In this document: one piece after another, positions 1 to 10,696 of the stretch | Layout: the number at the start of each line of letters is the position of its first letter | Position numbering within the stretch: the first letter of the stretch is position 1 | NCBI GenBank assembly: GCA_035079385.1 | Contig: JAVHKY010000074.1 | Location: forward strand, 1,426,001-1,490,000 | Reading direction: 5' to 3' | DNA length: 64,000 nt | From: Aspidiotus rigidus | Lineage: Eukaryota > Arthropoda > Insecta > Hemiptera > Diaspididae | Translations under genes and position numbers: made by a program | Notes under the pieces: model-generated | Databases searched by the model: none | What the model was told of the DNA's origin: nothing | Seen by the model: the letters and a program-made list of their open reading frames with translations, nothing else

Positions 1-41
1 TTGAAATCTTGCAGAATCTGAATTTTTTCCAAGTCTGTTAT

Positions 42-575
42 ACCGGGTGGACCAGAAAGATGTTACCAGTTAAATGGGAATTTTCACTAAATCTGTTCTA
101 GTGTAAAGACGTGAAACTTTAGATGTATACTTCAAAACTATGAAATGTGTATCTCAATTTTATCTTCAATTTGCGCCCCTACATAACTTCCTACGACTTT
201 TTTGAGCTAAGTTATTGACCAAAACGTCCCAAAAATTTATCAATTTGTCAAAATTTCCGAAGTAAGAAATTGAAAATTCCAACACTTTCAAACTTCGTAG
301 GCTTATTCAGATATTTTTTTCGGAATCAGCGTTAAATGTCACTTTTAAATCAAGTAAAATATGGAAATTTGAACAATTTTTAATTTTTGTAAATTTTGAC
401 AAATTGGTCAATTTTTGGTCAAAAAAGTCGTAGATAGGGGCGCAAATTGAAGATAAAATTGAGATACAAATTTCGTTGATTTTAAGTATACATCTAACGT
501 TTCGCGTTTTTGCGCAGGAGTGAATTTAGCGCAAACTCCCACTTAACTGGTAACGTCTTTGTGGTCCACCCGATG
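42..575. mobile_element. Mariner-type foldback MITE
   Basis: The two ends are inverted copies. The left end at 44 reads CGGGTGGACCAGAAAGATG, and the reverse complement of the right end at 572 reads CGGGTGGACCACAAAGACG. The similarity continues inward for about 200 bp per arm, including a shared stretch on gcgcccct next to tacgactttttt. The middle (about 250-370) is AT-rich. There is no transposase frame. TA dinucleotides lie just outside both ends (41-42 and 576-577), as expected for Tc1/mariner-type insertion, though the exact boundary is uncertain by a few bases. This is a non-autonomous element that folds into a long hairpin. Assignment to the mariner superfamily is inferred from TA and end style only. 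Confidence 0.7.
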
Positions 576-954
576 TACGATAGGAGGGGGACTTGAACCA
601 TCCCCCATAGAACAGGTTCCCTGTTGACATTTTTTCCTTCCAACCTATATAATTATGATAGAAGAGGGACTTGGAACAATGAGGTTTTCCCCTATAGGCC
701 CGGTAGGCCCAGGCCTACAGCGGCACTTTTTGGGGGCGGCAAATTTTGAATATTTCAAAGGGGCGTCAAGAAAATTAGAAAAAAAAGAAAAAACGAGGTG
801 GCAAAACTTGACCGGACCTACAGCGGCACAACACCCAAAACCCCCTTTGACTTGGAAAATATCGACCTCAGACCCTGCGACATCACAATCTGATGACGTC
901 ATTTTGACAGGGCGGCGGATGGCGCACGACGTGCGGGAGATTAGGTTATCTTAA
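576..954. other. No gene; GC-richer repeat debris
   Basis: Contains short remnants of the 48-bp satellite in reverse orientation (a gggacttggaac-like phrase at 590 and 666), two copies of a cctacagcggcac phrase (about 713 and 819), and one TGACGTCA palindrome at 894-901. The overlapping open frames on both strands have no recognisable domain and look like chance frames in GC-richer DNA. Confidence 0.5.
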
Positions 955-1590
955 AACAAGATTCTCCGAGACATTCTCTCCATCGTCTGAAACAACTAGA
1001 ATTTCTGTACGTTTGCTCGCTTCGATCGTACGCGGGGCTATGATCAACCTCTCACCACAAGTCCACAACAGTAAAATTCTTGCCGTCGCTTGAAACAACG
1101 TGAATTTTCATAATACGCGGGGTAGCAGTCAGTCTCCCAACGCGAGTCCACAACAGAAGAAAAGATTTTCGGTGATATTCTCTCCAAGATTTCTGTACGT
1201 TCGCCCGTAATGATCATACGCGGGGTTGCAATTGATCATCCACCATGAGTCTACAACAGAAGACGAGCTTCTTGGTGGTAACATTCCCTCCATCGCCTAG
1301 CGCGACGAACATTGCCGCATGTTTGTCCAGTGCGCTCCTGCCAGACACGGGACTTCAACCAATCTCTCATCGTGCAAGCATTTAGGTAAAATTCTTGCCA
1401 TTGTTTGAAGCAATGAGAATTACCGCACATTTGCCCTCTTCGATCATACGCAGAACTGCAAGAGATCTTTCACCGCGAGTTCAAAAAAACTTCTTGATAA
1501 CACCCTTGCCATCGCATCGTCTGAAATCACGAGACTTTCCGCAGATTTTCCCGCAGCGCTCCTACCTCAGCCAATCTCTCACTAGAGCTT
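955..1590. repeat. Decayed tandem repeat, unit about 110 bp
   Basis: About six degenerate units follow one another. Recurrent landmarks are a 'ccatcgtctgaaacaa' phrase (about 980, 1083, 1282, 1400, 1515), a 'gatcatacgcgggg' phrase (about 1024, 1113, 1212, 1442), a 'gagtccacaacag' phrase (about 1059, 1144, 1249) and a 'ttcttg' unit end. Spacing between equivalent landmarks is roughly 90-120 bp. Units have diverged by substitutions and small indels. No coding function is apparent. Confidence 0.65.
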
Positions 1591-2276
1591 ACAAGAGGAG
1601 AAGACGATTGGAGAACGAAGAGTACCAGAAAAAATTAGAACAAAACGATTCTATCTATTTTCACCCCGAAAATCCACCAATCGTCCATATTAGGTCGGAT
1701 ATATCCATAGCCCCTCCAAAGTTTTGAGGGGAAGAAGACTAGCACAAACCAAGAACTCGCTGGCAGAATCTAGCCCGAACAATTCTGTTCTGCCTTATCT
1801 ACACCAAAAATCAAAATGGCGAGGCTCGCTCATCCTCACCCCCGGGAAAAGAAGAGCAACTCAGCCGGAAAACTTGACCGCACGATTCAGCTCAAATAAT
1901 TCAATCCAAGCTTTCCTCAGAATTAGTTCGAACGGGGGAAATGAGAGCACAACGAACTTCATCGCTCGATTTTCCACAATTATTACTTTTTTCAAACCAA
2001 CAAAAGTAAGGAAGCTGGCGAAGAAAGAACAAGAAAACAAGATTCACAGTGGTCGTTAAACGGTCGTAACAGGATACAAAAATGGTCAATGTGCACCCGA
2101 GAGTTACGTCTACCATACTTGATTTGCATCTACTCTGCATATTTTTTTCAGAAATTTTAATACGATGCGCCCTGGGTAGAATGAGGGTTTTACAAACAGT
2201 TTTTCCCCGGGCACTGTAACGGAACAACGCGAACGTAAAAAGGTTCGATGATGACAATGTCCAATAGAAAAATGGG
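1591..2276. other. No recognised gene
   Basis: Two adjacent plus-strand open frames (1395-1727 and 1724-2059) run through here but match no family I recognise; their composition suggests continuation of the decayed 110-bp repeat. A GC-rich inverted phrase lies around 2165-2215 (gcgccctggg facing ccccgggc). Confidence 0.35.
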
Positions 2277-3180
2277 AATTCATCATTAAGAAACCTCTAA
2301 TCAAAAAAGCCATTTTGGAACCAAACCCTGTTCCTCCCCTCCTTTACGGGCTACCGGAAATTCATAAGGAAGAAGTACCTATACGACCCGTAGTCTCATT
2401 TGTCGCCTTGCAAAATTTCTCGATCGCTGGTTTAAATCTAGAGTGGAGTTCGACTCTCCCCATTCTGTATTAAATTCGTGTACCCTCGCCAACAATCTGA
2501 AGGATGTTTCCCTCCCTCTGGGTTCAACTTTATGCTCCTTCGATGTGGTGGGGCTATTTCCCAACATCCCAAAGGCTGTTACTATGCAGCGGATGGGCGA
2601 GTCACTTGTAAAGGCTGGTGTCCCTCATGATGGGCGAATTTTTTGACCTATTGAGGGTTTGTTGGTTCCGGAACTTTTGTAAATTTAATGGTAAATTCTA
2701 CGAGTTCCCTAAAGAGGTGGGGATCTCTATCGGATCCCTCTGGGTTGTCTTATTTCAGAAGTTTTTATGTCTGAATTGAAGGGCGACCTGCTCTCTTCAG
2801 GCCGGGTGTTTGTGAGTCATACTTACTATTGGCACATGTACGTTGACGACGTTTTGTGGACGTGGACCGGTCCAACAGAACTCCTTGACGAATTTCTTGA
2901 TTACTTAAACAGCCTTTACCCTTCCATAAAGTTTACACTGGAAGTTGGTAGCTCTGTTATAAACTTTTTGGACTTGTCTACTTCCGTCACTGACGGCGTC
3001 CATCAATTTGGTATTTACAGAAAAAATACCTCGACCGATATTACCATCCACGGGTCGTCTTCGTTCCTGTTGCCCACAAAGTTGCTACTTTCAATAGCCT
3101 GATACATCGAACCGCTTTCCAGAAAGAATTAACGGCTACTCCTGGCTGTAGTCAATCAGGTCAGGGTCGAGGTTGACCTT

Positions 3181-3696
3181 ATGGTCTGTAGGAGGCTCAC
3201 ACGGAAATGCCTTGACTCTATGAACTCCCTCCCCCGGGATTTACACCAAGATGGTAGGAAACGGTGGATTAAGCTCCCGTTTCTGGGCAAGTTTTCATCG
3301 GAGTTGGGCTGTATCCGCAGCCCCTTCGGTTTTCGGCCAGCCTTCTATAATGTCAACACTGTTAAGAGCCCTTTCGTCAAATTAAAGGACCCTATCCCGT
3401 TGGTCGAGAGGGGAGGGGTTTATAGAGTGGCTTGTGGAGATTGCCCTAGCGTCTATATAGGGATGACCAGCCGTCAACTCCAAATTAGAGTTGACGAACA
3501 CAAAAAAGCTTGGAGGAAAAAGAAAGTCGGGGAGTCAGCCTTTGCTGATCATCTGATCGAAAGTGGTCACAATTTTGAAGAGGGGTCCGAAGTCCTTCTT
3601 CATAGGGAATACTCATACTTCAAACGTCTGGCCGTTGAGGAAATAGAAATCCTCCGACATCGGAATAATAGTAGCGTTACCGTTTTAAACAGTTAG
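3181..3696 (+). pseudogene. PLE C-terminal fragment with GIY-YIG nuclease
   Basis: A 171-aa open stretch that is the C-terminal part of copy A. After the linker block (RRLTRKCLDS, RFPFGFRPAFYN-like), the nuclease begins at about residue 80 with GVYRVACGDC, then YIGM with the expected following arginines (TSRQLQIRVDEH). The CGDC cysteine pair and the ADHLIESGH histidine pair are the PLE-specific zinc-finger-like insert. The frame ends earlier than in copy B: the usual SYIPE tail is replaced by a stop. The ATG at 3181 is just the first Met after a frameshift and is not a natural start. The domain itself appears unbroken, but it is cut off from the RT. Confidence 0.85.
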
Positions 3697-3798
3697 TCTA
3701 CGGGAATGATTCACATTTCGATGACTCGTAGCTCCGGTCATGATTTCGTTTGGTGTCGCTTGTTCTTGGTGGTGTTGGGTTCAGTTGCTTTGCACACT

Positions 3799-3885
3799 TC
3801 GAGAATGGCTGATTAGCCGAAAGCACTCGTGTTTTCAATTTTCGTGCGGTCCTTTGCATCTTCTTTCGTGTTACTCCTTTGAGTA
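3799..3885 (+). other. Structured PLE 3' tail element (copy A)
   Basis: A 4-bp stem, GGCT (3807-3810) with AGCC (3815-3818), is followed at once by GAAA (3819-3822) and preceded by GAGAAT. A second small hairpin, ACTC pairing with GAGT, lies at 3872-3883. The same two modules recur in the tails of copies B and C and in the solo tail at 21940. The layout resembles a hammerhead-ribozyme core, which is known from PLEs, but the 5' strand deviates from the canonical CUGAUGA. Confidence 0.6.
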
Positions 3886-3935
3886 TCCTCTTCATCATGG
3901 ATGATCGTTATTTTATACAAAAACGTATCGATTCT

Positions 3936-6158
3936 ATATTGATCATTCTTATCTCATCTTGCTACACTCTTTCGAAATTCTTAAAGCAACAACTCTTGAG
4001 CTACCTAAATTTCTTGTCGATGTTTACAACTTATCTGTCGCGATATGGAGGACTTTTCTGCTTCGATTCCAGGACCGTGTGACAAACTTCTTTACATGGG
4101 TTGATGTCTTTCGATTACGCTATTGGCATACGCGGAGGAGCAACGTCGAAAGAGGATTTCTAAATATATAGAACTACGCACTGTGGAATATACAATGCCT
4201 CGATGAATGTAACATTCATCGCAGTTTTGTCGATCACCATCACGTCCCCATTAAATGAAAAGAACTTTTAAAACTGCAACACCGGTGGGTATATAATTCA
4301 TCAGCGGGTCGAGAATTCGCCAACTTCCGTGCGCATCGTTTCACGATCAAGAAAAATAAAATTAAAGCAATGGCACGTCTTGCCTTGACGCTTTGTTAGT
4401 TTTGAACCTGGTTGTATATTAGGTATTATACATTGCGCTGGTCCCAATTACGAATGCGCATTATGAACAGTTGAACATTTTGTGTACTATTATTCCGTAT
4501 TACGTGAGCATTATTTTCAGCTCCGCGTTTCTCTATACAGAAAGAAGGTTATACTCACGCCTGTATGCAATCCCGTCGCACAAAAAATATTCGATCGAAT
4601 AGAGATGGTACGATATTCGTGAAGTGCACCTTGAGTAGTCAAGCTCGCGCTTTCAGATGGTAAAAGCTTTCAACGTTTTGTCACAATATATCCGAAGAGA
4701 AAATTCCAATTCTTATACGGGGTGGGTGTGTTCGATAATATAAATTCGTTACATTTCAATTAATGTTGTAATACGCGAACAAGATCGAAGAAAATCCAGC
4801 ACACTTTCGTCCGTTCTAATTTGGTGGGTGTTCCGAACCCATCGTATAAGGTAGCAACAAATGAAAACATAAATCTGAAAGATGGAAAGGGAGCTGGGGG
4901 GGAGAGAGAGTTCGCCGCGATATAGAAACATACGGCCAGAGAAACTCAATCGAAAGAGGGTTATGGAAGATTGGAGAATATTACAGTATCGTAAACTGTA
5001 TACATAAGCCGAAAGTCGAATGCCGGAAATCGTAGGCCGCACATGTATATCGTATATTTATACGGTGCACTGGCCACTAAATATGGAATAATGTTTCTTT
5101 CATTTTTTTTTTTTTTTTTTTGGCCATTTTCACTGAACAGCAATGAGCGATGGTTGCAGATAAATTCACACCAACTCTCTCGGTCTTTATATACGAGACA
5201 GGAAACTCTCAATATGATCTCTTGATGAAGGCAGCAGCACTTTCAATCCACGGATAACATAATCAATTTTAATTATACGACTCTGGGTTTGAGGATGACG
5301 AATACCTTTACAATATGGATTCACAAACGCGCACGACTTATTTGGGTCGTTCGGTAATCGTTATTTCTTCCTGGATGCGTATATACGTATAAATTTTAAT
5401 GAACAGCGGAGACGATTTTCATTTCGCGCGTATATTTTTGGACTTTCTTGATTTTTGCGAAGATCGATAATTATTCGTCCTACCGTCAGTGAAAACCGAT
5501 GTTGTCAGATGAAAGTATTTTTGTAAAACGAAAACAAAATTGATTTCAATATGAAGATTAGCTGTGCGCGTCGACTGATGATGATGCATCCATCCTCTCT
5601 CTCTCTCTTTCTCTCCGTTTTCTCGCAATGATGCGCGAGTAAAGCATTCGACGAAAGGGAGAAGAAAAGTCGGAAACATGTAGGTCGCTGTAAAGTTTCA
5701 TCTTTCGGCACAATTTAGGACCTGAAAGCGATTAAATTACACCATCCGCTTCGCCGTCGTAGGCGTTTATTATTCGAAATTTGCGTGGATGGTATTCGGA
5801 CGCGAACATTGATTACAAATTTAATGACGAGGTTCCCACCCGGCAAACTGTAGTTCTTCGCAAAGGCGAACGCGATAATTACGTCAATTGAACGTATTTT
5901 TCCGTTATCTGGACGTTAAATTTAAGGCGATCATTAGAATTGAAATGTCGTGGATAAAACGAAGACTGACTGCGTCTATAAATACGCGTAAGGCGCTTGT
6001 TTAAATGTTCCATCGAGTATACGAATTTTTGTATGTTTTCAGGAAATTGTAAGATCCGAAAGACGACAGAGTAGTCCATAGGAAGTTCTGTAGCTATAAC
6101 TTTTACACTACCCACAAGACACGAATAACTTTTCTATCAACAATAATGCTGTACTTAC
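3936..6158. other. No recognised gene; likely intron
   Basis: AT-rich single-copy-looking DNA with a 19-base T run at 5103-5121 and a CT-rich stretch near 5597-5622. If the CrebA exon at 6159-6381 is real, this is the intron 3' of it, because the gene reads leftward. No continuation exon (bZIP or other conserved block) was seen. Confidence 0.5.
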
Positions 6159-6381
6159 CATCTTGCATTTTTTGGAAACTAGTCGAGTTCGAATCCCGCG
6201 AATTATCGTCGTCCGAATTGAATATCCGCGTGCAATAACTGTGTTCCGTTTTGATTGGCAGATTGCCTCCCAACACCGCATCTGATATTAACTTATCATG
6301 TAAAACCACATGAGGCTTAACGTCCAACAGACCTTCCGGACTCCAACAATCATCTTCAACTTTGAGAGCTTCTTCGATCCC
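6159..6381 (-). CDS. CrebA: CrebA / CREB3-like transcription factor, internal exon
   Basis: A minus-strand exon of 223 bp. It is bounded by a good acceptor (tgtttcag before 6381) and a consensus donor (gtaagtac just after 6159). It starts in phase 0, encodes 74 aa, and ends one base into the next codon. The peptide holds an acidic stretch (about residues 9-20), then HDKLISDAVLGG, then PIKTEHSY (about residues 42-49), followed by an acidic serine-rich tail. The KLISD...PIKTEHSY pattern is a hallmark near the N terminus of insect CrebA and also resembles vertebrate CREB3L1/2. CrebA is a bZIP factor that drives secretory-pathway genes. The bZIP exon is not in this window as far as I can see. The first coding exon should be at higher coordinates, and the later exons at lower coordinates, possibly outside. 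Open frame continues past both splice sites by chance. No in-frame stop lies within the exon. Confidence 0.82.
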
Positions 6382-7100
6382 CTGAAACACGAGTATACAC
6401 GAGCAAGATAAGAATTCAATCGACAAACGCAATTAGTGAAGACGAATACTGAGTATTTGATTCCGCGCTCTTGCCTGAGAGAGAATCAGAACCCTCATCG
6501 GACACAACACGCACTTTGCACATGACTGTTGCTGGTTGCAGGACCAACAATTACAGAAAGAGTTTTCAAACAGCAATATACCTACTGCAAAGGTAATTCT
6601 AATCGCATTGTAAGTGCCAAACAAAGAGCGCATACTTGCAAGCTCAAACATGCACCCCATGCTGGGCCTAATCTCTTTCGCTTTCCTTGAGGAAATACAA
6701 AACTTGTTATTCGAAGATTCTCCTGCACACAGAATTACCATTTTTTGGTGGCTGAAGAGCCACACGTCACAGAAATATCCTCCATACAGAGTCGTCGTAA
6801 TTTTCTTTATGGTCAAAGGACCATACGTCCTATCAGAATTTCTGCTTTTCACGCTTTGTCTTTCTACCAAGACTCATCTTCAAATACAAATTATGAATCA
6901 AAAGATAAAAGTATTTAACGTTCACTCAGAATCAGCCACCAATTGAGATGCTGATGAGGAGCATTTCATACAGGCACAATGACCTCATTTGATTAGCCAA
7001 TGCTGGAAACCAATAAGAATGCGGTGTTCTGTTTGTGTATGAAAATGTGGTTTCATATATGATTGTATAATGCTGAAAGCCAATCATTTCATTAACCTAG
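6382..7100. other. No recognised gene; likely intron
   Basis: Holds a 145-codon minus-strand open frame (6433-6870) containing a Cys-rich patch near its end (CNCWSCNQQQSCAKCVLC). I recognise no family, and the opposite strand is open too. As the DNA immediately upstream of the CrebA exon acceptor, it is most simply intron or old transposon debris. Confidence 0.3.
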
Positions 7101-7540
7101 TCAGACTCAATGGATTTAGAAGAATATGAAAGAACTTGCTGCACTGAATGTTCCTAAACAAATCAAGTATTTTCAGGGACAAATGAGTGGAAGAAATGCG
7201 TATGAGCAGTGAAGTTGATTTGGTTGTTACCTCATAACTCTCTCGAGACACAATAGATTTGAGTGATCGAAAAATCATATGGAAAAGCTTGCTTCACTGA
7301 GTGCTTTTTGGCTGTACACCAAGTAGTTCCTAAGTAATGGACAAATGAGTGTGAAGAGTGCGGTTGAATTCTTTGTTACTTCATAACTCTTTTCAGACTC
7401 AACGGTTTTGAGTAATTGAAAAAGATACATAAGGAGCTCGATTGACCGAGAGTTTCAAGACTTTAATCAACTATGTGGGATGATAGACGCTTGAGAAATA
7501 GAAGTCCAATTCCATGGAACTAAGGTATTTCAAGAAAACA
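7101..7540. repeat. Three-unit decayed tandem repeat, about 145 bp
   Basis: Units begin at about 7101, 7244 and 7393, each with a cagactcaatgga-like phrase, a run on gaaa..atatgga..agcttg, a cactgag phrase and, in the first two, gacaaatgagtg followed by ttgttacctcataactct. Similarity is clear but imperfect. Confidence 0.55.
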
Positions 7541-7689
7541 GAAGATGAATTTTGTGGTCGTCTCTTACAACATGTTCCATGTCTTTTTTCCTGAATCCTA
7601 GACCCTAACTTCAAAACTTGCAAGTTTACACCACTCCCGCGAGTTGCCCCCTAATAATCCTGTAGACTATATCCCTTCTCTCCATTATA

Positions 7690-7960
7690 ATAAAGTATGA
7701 CGTCATCAGCGAAGATCCCGAGGCTCCCTCCGATTGTGAACTCATCAGTTGGCGACCTCACCAAACGTGACCTCAGTCTGGTTCTATGATCTCAGAGTCC
7801 AATCTACCTCCCCTCTTCCTTGCGTAATCTTCAAGTGGTTTAGTACAGGCTTTTATAAGGTATGTTAGGCTTAGGCTAGGTCTGATTTCATGAAAACTAA
7901 TAAAAGGCCTAGTATAGTTTAGTATACTGTATAGCCCAGTATATTTATCAAGAAGCAGGC
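7690..7960. repeat. TGACGTCA / TAGGCCTA repeat family, copy 1
   Basis: A TGACGTCA palindrome at about 7699 (tatgacgtcatcag) precedes a block rich in taggcctagtata-type words (7855-7945: taggcttaggctagg, aggcctagtatag, agtatactgtatag). This order and these words recur in other copies across the window. Confidence 0.6.
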
Positions 7961-8526
7961 GTGGCAAAATATAAATGAGGTCACTTACTAGCAGACATAA
8001 AACATGCTCTTTATTTATTGAGCTCTGCTAAAAAATGTCTCTTTTTTCCTGCTACTTATTTTATCTTTTGTTCACCGTACAACAATTTTCTTCCATGAAG
8101 CTATTGTGGGTCAAAACATGCCTCCCCAAAAATAATCATGAGAACTGTAATATTCTAAAATTTTCAAAATTCCGGGTCCTTTTTCAATAAATTTCTTTCC
8201 TTACACCCCTCCACCCTTTTGTACAGAAAAATTTCTTCTTCTTTAGAAGAGTCGACGAGTCATTATTCGATCTCTTCCTAGCTAGGCCACTGTCTTGATT
8301 TACAATCCGCGATCGGAAACTTTCCATCTTCAAATTATCAGTTCAAAACTGAACAAAGTATTTTCCAAATTCAAAAATTGAAAATATTAGACTTTAATAG
8401 GGCTCTCGAGGGGTGTTCCGCAAAACCATAACTCCACTGGTGTAGCAGGGGAACGGTGTCAGGTGGTCCGAACCTCCTCGAAACTTAGAAATGCACACGA
8501 ATCCGTTCCTTTAAGTTACGGCTATC
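7961..8526. other. No recognised feature
   Basis: AT-rich spacer between the repeat copy and PLE copy B. Nothing coding or clearly repeated was seen. Confidence 0.4.
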
Positions 8527-8566
8527 CATACTAAACAATAAAGGGTACCCTTCCATCAAATTTACG

Positions 8567-9424
8567 TTGGAAGTAGGGGTATTTTCCATTAACTTTTTGG
8601 ATTTATCGATCTCTATAATAGACGGTATCCATAAGTTTGGAATTTACAGGAAAGATACTACGACCGATGTTTTAGTCCACGGTGGTTCGTTCGGTCCTGT
8701 TGCTCACAAGATGGCTGCTTTTCATAGCCTAGTTCACAGACTGACTCGTATTCCTTTGAGTCAGTCTGCCTTCAAGAAAGAGTTAATCACAATAAAACAC
8801 CTGGCCAGAGTGAATGGGGTCAATGTTGATGTTGACGTGATGGTTCGGAGGAAAGTTACGAGGGGCCTCCTGGATTCCACCACCTCCCTCCCCCGAGACA
8901 CGATCCGTGATCGCCGTTTGCGTTGGATCAGTCTCCCTTTCTTGGGGAAGTTCCCCCAGCAATTGGGTCGGGCCCTTCGCCCGTTTGGCTTCAGACCCGC
9001 GTTTTACAACCCTACCACAGTCAAGAGGTTGTTTGTGAGACTGAAGGACCCCATACCTGTTGATGAGAGGAGTGGTGTGTATAAGTTGGAGTGTGAGGAT
9101 TGTGGAGGCTTTTATATTGGTGAGACCAGCCGCCAAATGAAAGTTCGAGTAGCTGAGCACCTGAAGTCTTGGAAGAAGGGACACTTGGGGGAGTCAGCTT
9201 TCGCCGATCACTTAATAAACAGTGGCCACAGCTTCCGTGAGGGATCCGAAAAGCTCCTCCATAAGGAGAATTCCTACCGTAAGCGTATCGCCCTCGAGAA
9301 TATAGAGATAATTCGTCATCTCAACACTGACGGTATCACTGTTCTTAATTCGTATATTCCGGAAGATGGCCTGATCGAACTTGTTTATGACTCACACCGT
9401 GATTTCTCGTTTGGACGATCTTAA
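8567..9424 (+). CDS. PLE RT C-terminus plus intact GIY-YIG nuclease
   Basis: A 285-aa uninterrupted frame, 5'-truncated. Residues about 1-60 are the end of the RT (INFLDLS, FGIYRKDTTTDV). Residues about 60-165 are the linker with LTRIPLS, TIKHLARVN and RPFGFRPAFYN. The nuclease starts at about residue 174: SGVYKLECEDCGGFYIGE, with the GVY and YIG boxes, conserved arginines in SRQMKVRVAEH, the CEDC cysteine pair and the FADHLINSGH histidine pair. The tail continues through LNSYIPEDG to a stop at 9424. The whole nuclease module is free of stops and frameshifts, unlike copies A, C and D. The Met at 8567 is simply the first one in frame after the truncation. Alone it could at most encode a nuclease fragment. 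No promoter or 5' pLTR is visible upstream. Confidence 0.88.
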   Translation: MEVGVFSINFLDLSISIIDGIHKFGIYRKDTTTDVLVHGGSFGPVAHKMAAFHSLVHRLTRIPLSQSAFKKELITIKHLARVNGVNVDVDVMVRRKVTRGLLDSTTSLPRDTIRDRRLRWISLPFLGKFPQQLGRALRPFGFRPAFYNPTTVKRLFVRLKDPIPVDERSGVYKLECEDCGGFYIGETSRQMKVRVAEHLKSWKKGHLGESAFADHLINSGHSFREGSEKLLHKENSYRKRIALENIEIIRHLNTDGITVLNSYIPEDGLIELVYDSHRDFSFGRS

Positions 9425-9570
9425 TACCTCGTTCTTCTCTTTTGTTCGTCAGTTGCTTTCATTTCAGGCTCGAAGATGGTTGTTTAACCGAAAGCGCTCG
9501 TCGTATTTTCATTTTTTCTGCGGTTTGCATTTTTTTTACTCCACGTCGGAGTATTCCTCTTTATTGTTTA
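9425..9570 (+). other. PLE copy B 3' tail with stem-GAAA element
   Basis: GGTT (9478-9481) pairs with AACC (9486-9489), followed directly by GAAA (9490-9493). Compared with copy A, two C-G type pairs are replaced by T-A pairs on both strands, which is compensatory. ACTCC at 9538-9542 pairs with GGAGT at 9548-9552. Confidence 0.6.
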
Positions 9571-10696
9571 GAAATGCACCTTACGTGAAATGCCACCAAA
9601 ATTACAGAAAAAGATCCTACTCAACCTAGGAATTCAAATTTCAGTCTCTTTCATTGGGTCAGAAAAGAAATCAATGGAAATATTTAAATTTCGAAGGGTT
9701 TATTGGATTTATAGGGTCGGTAGACACCCTGTAATCAAGTTTGTTTTACCATTAACAACAAACTTTTCTCTCACTGTCATCGCAACTCCATTTCTTTCCT
9801 GACAGCCAAAATCCAAGTCACCTATCAATGGTTATAATCAATTCCAACTTCATGACCTCTATCATCAAACACCATCCTGATTGCTTCTAACTCTCTATCT
9901 GCCTCAACAGCTCATCCACTCGTTCCACGGATTCCCCTCCAACTCCTATTCCACATGCTACAGCGAAATCGGTGATAACAAGACTAACACGTATCAGCTT
10001 CAAACTCTCCCCACCAAATCGGACTTCACACAGTATATTCAACTCATTCGCAAAAAACAAGTCTCACCGAAAAAATTAGCACAAATGACCTTCATGGCTC
10101 TATGATCCTTTCTCTCGTGCGGATATTACTATCTAGACTACCCCTTCGGTGTCATATCCCCCTCTATTATCCTTCTCTTCACACCTTTCAACATCTATCG
10201 GCAATAACCTTTCTTCTATGTACAACATGAGGGTCACCAATTACTTCTCACGCATTCGGCTCATAATCCTTCAGTAGACCGATTTCCTGCCTACGTCATA
10301 GTTAGAAATCAGTGTTGCCACGGTGGCTTAGGAGACTTTTGACTCCCATAAGAATAACACAAGGAGCAAAGATTGAAGTGTTACTATTTGGAAATAAGCC
10401 ATTTCTTAATAACCAAAAGTACATGAACACGTTCTAGGAACCATCTAAATTGAAAATACTAATTTTAACGTCAAGTTCACCGTGTAGTTTTTGTATATTT
10501 ATACCTAGATCTTTGCTCCCCGTGTATTCTTATGCGAGCAACCAAATCAAAAACACCAGAACGGGTACTCTTGTCAGATCATAAACACCGGAACGGGTAT
10601 TCTTGTCATCTGTGTGACGTCAGAGGAAATTTGTCTGTTAGAAGCTGGCTCGCGCATAACAGCCGAGCAGTGCAAAAAGTAAATAAAAGACCAGTT
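9571..10696. other. No recognised gene
   Basis: Three overlapping plus-strand open frames of 70-82 codons between 9381 and 10105 lack any domain I can name. A near-duplicate phrase, accgg/ccagaacgggtactcttgtca, occurs at about 10556 and 10589. Confidence 0.35.

Larger units (their letters stand above)
2277..3935 (+). mobile_element. Penelope-like element copy A, degenerate
   Basis: A PLE copy lacking the N-terminal part of its reverse transcriptase. In shifting plus frames it shows the KKAILEPNP block (about 2300), the palm A-box phrase SFDVVGLFPNIP (about 2535), the VGISIGS region of the B box (about 2717), the catalytic YVDD box (about 2836-2850), an FLDLS thumb-side block, and a C-terminal GIY-YIG nuclease (see 3181-3696). 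Several frameshifts and a premature end at 3696 make it non-functional. The 3' tail runs to about 3935 and is collinear with the tail of copy C, ending near an aacggatcgattc-type phrase. It is closest to copy C by eye and different from copy B. PLE proteins normally copy RNA using this RT and cut DNA with the GIY-YIG domain. Confidence 0.9.
8527..9570 (+). mobile_element. Penelope-like element copy B, 5'-truncated
   Basis: Begins abruptly inside the RT thumb region at about 8540 (YPSIKFTLEVG), so the catalytic palm is missing. From there it is open to its natural end at 9424, followed by a 3' tail with the conserved stem-GAAA element (9471-9495) and the ACTCC/GGAGT hairpin (9538-9552). It is less like A and C than they are like each other, so it is a separate PLE lineage. 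5' truncation is typical of target-primed insertion. Confidence 0.9.

Noticed and set aside
1395..2059. Two overlapping plus-strand frames as a small gene
   Set aside because: They run over the decayed tandem repeat and match no family.
6433..6870. 145-codon minus-strand frame as a gene or first CrebA exon
   Set aside because: No recognised domain. Its end does not match the acceptor at 6382, and the opposite strand is open as well.
9881..10105. 74-codon frame as a LINE RNase H fragment
   Set aside because: I looked for RNase H and jockey C-terminal landmarks and found none.
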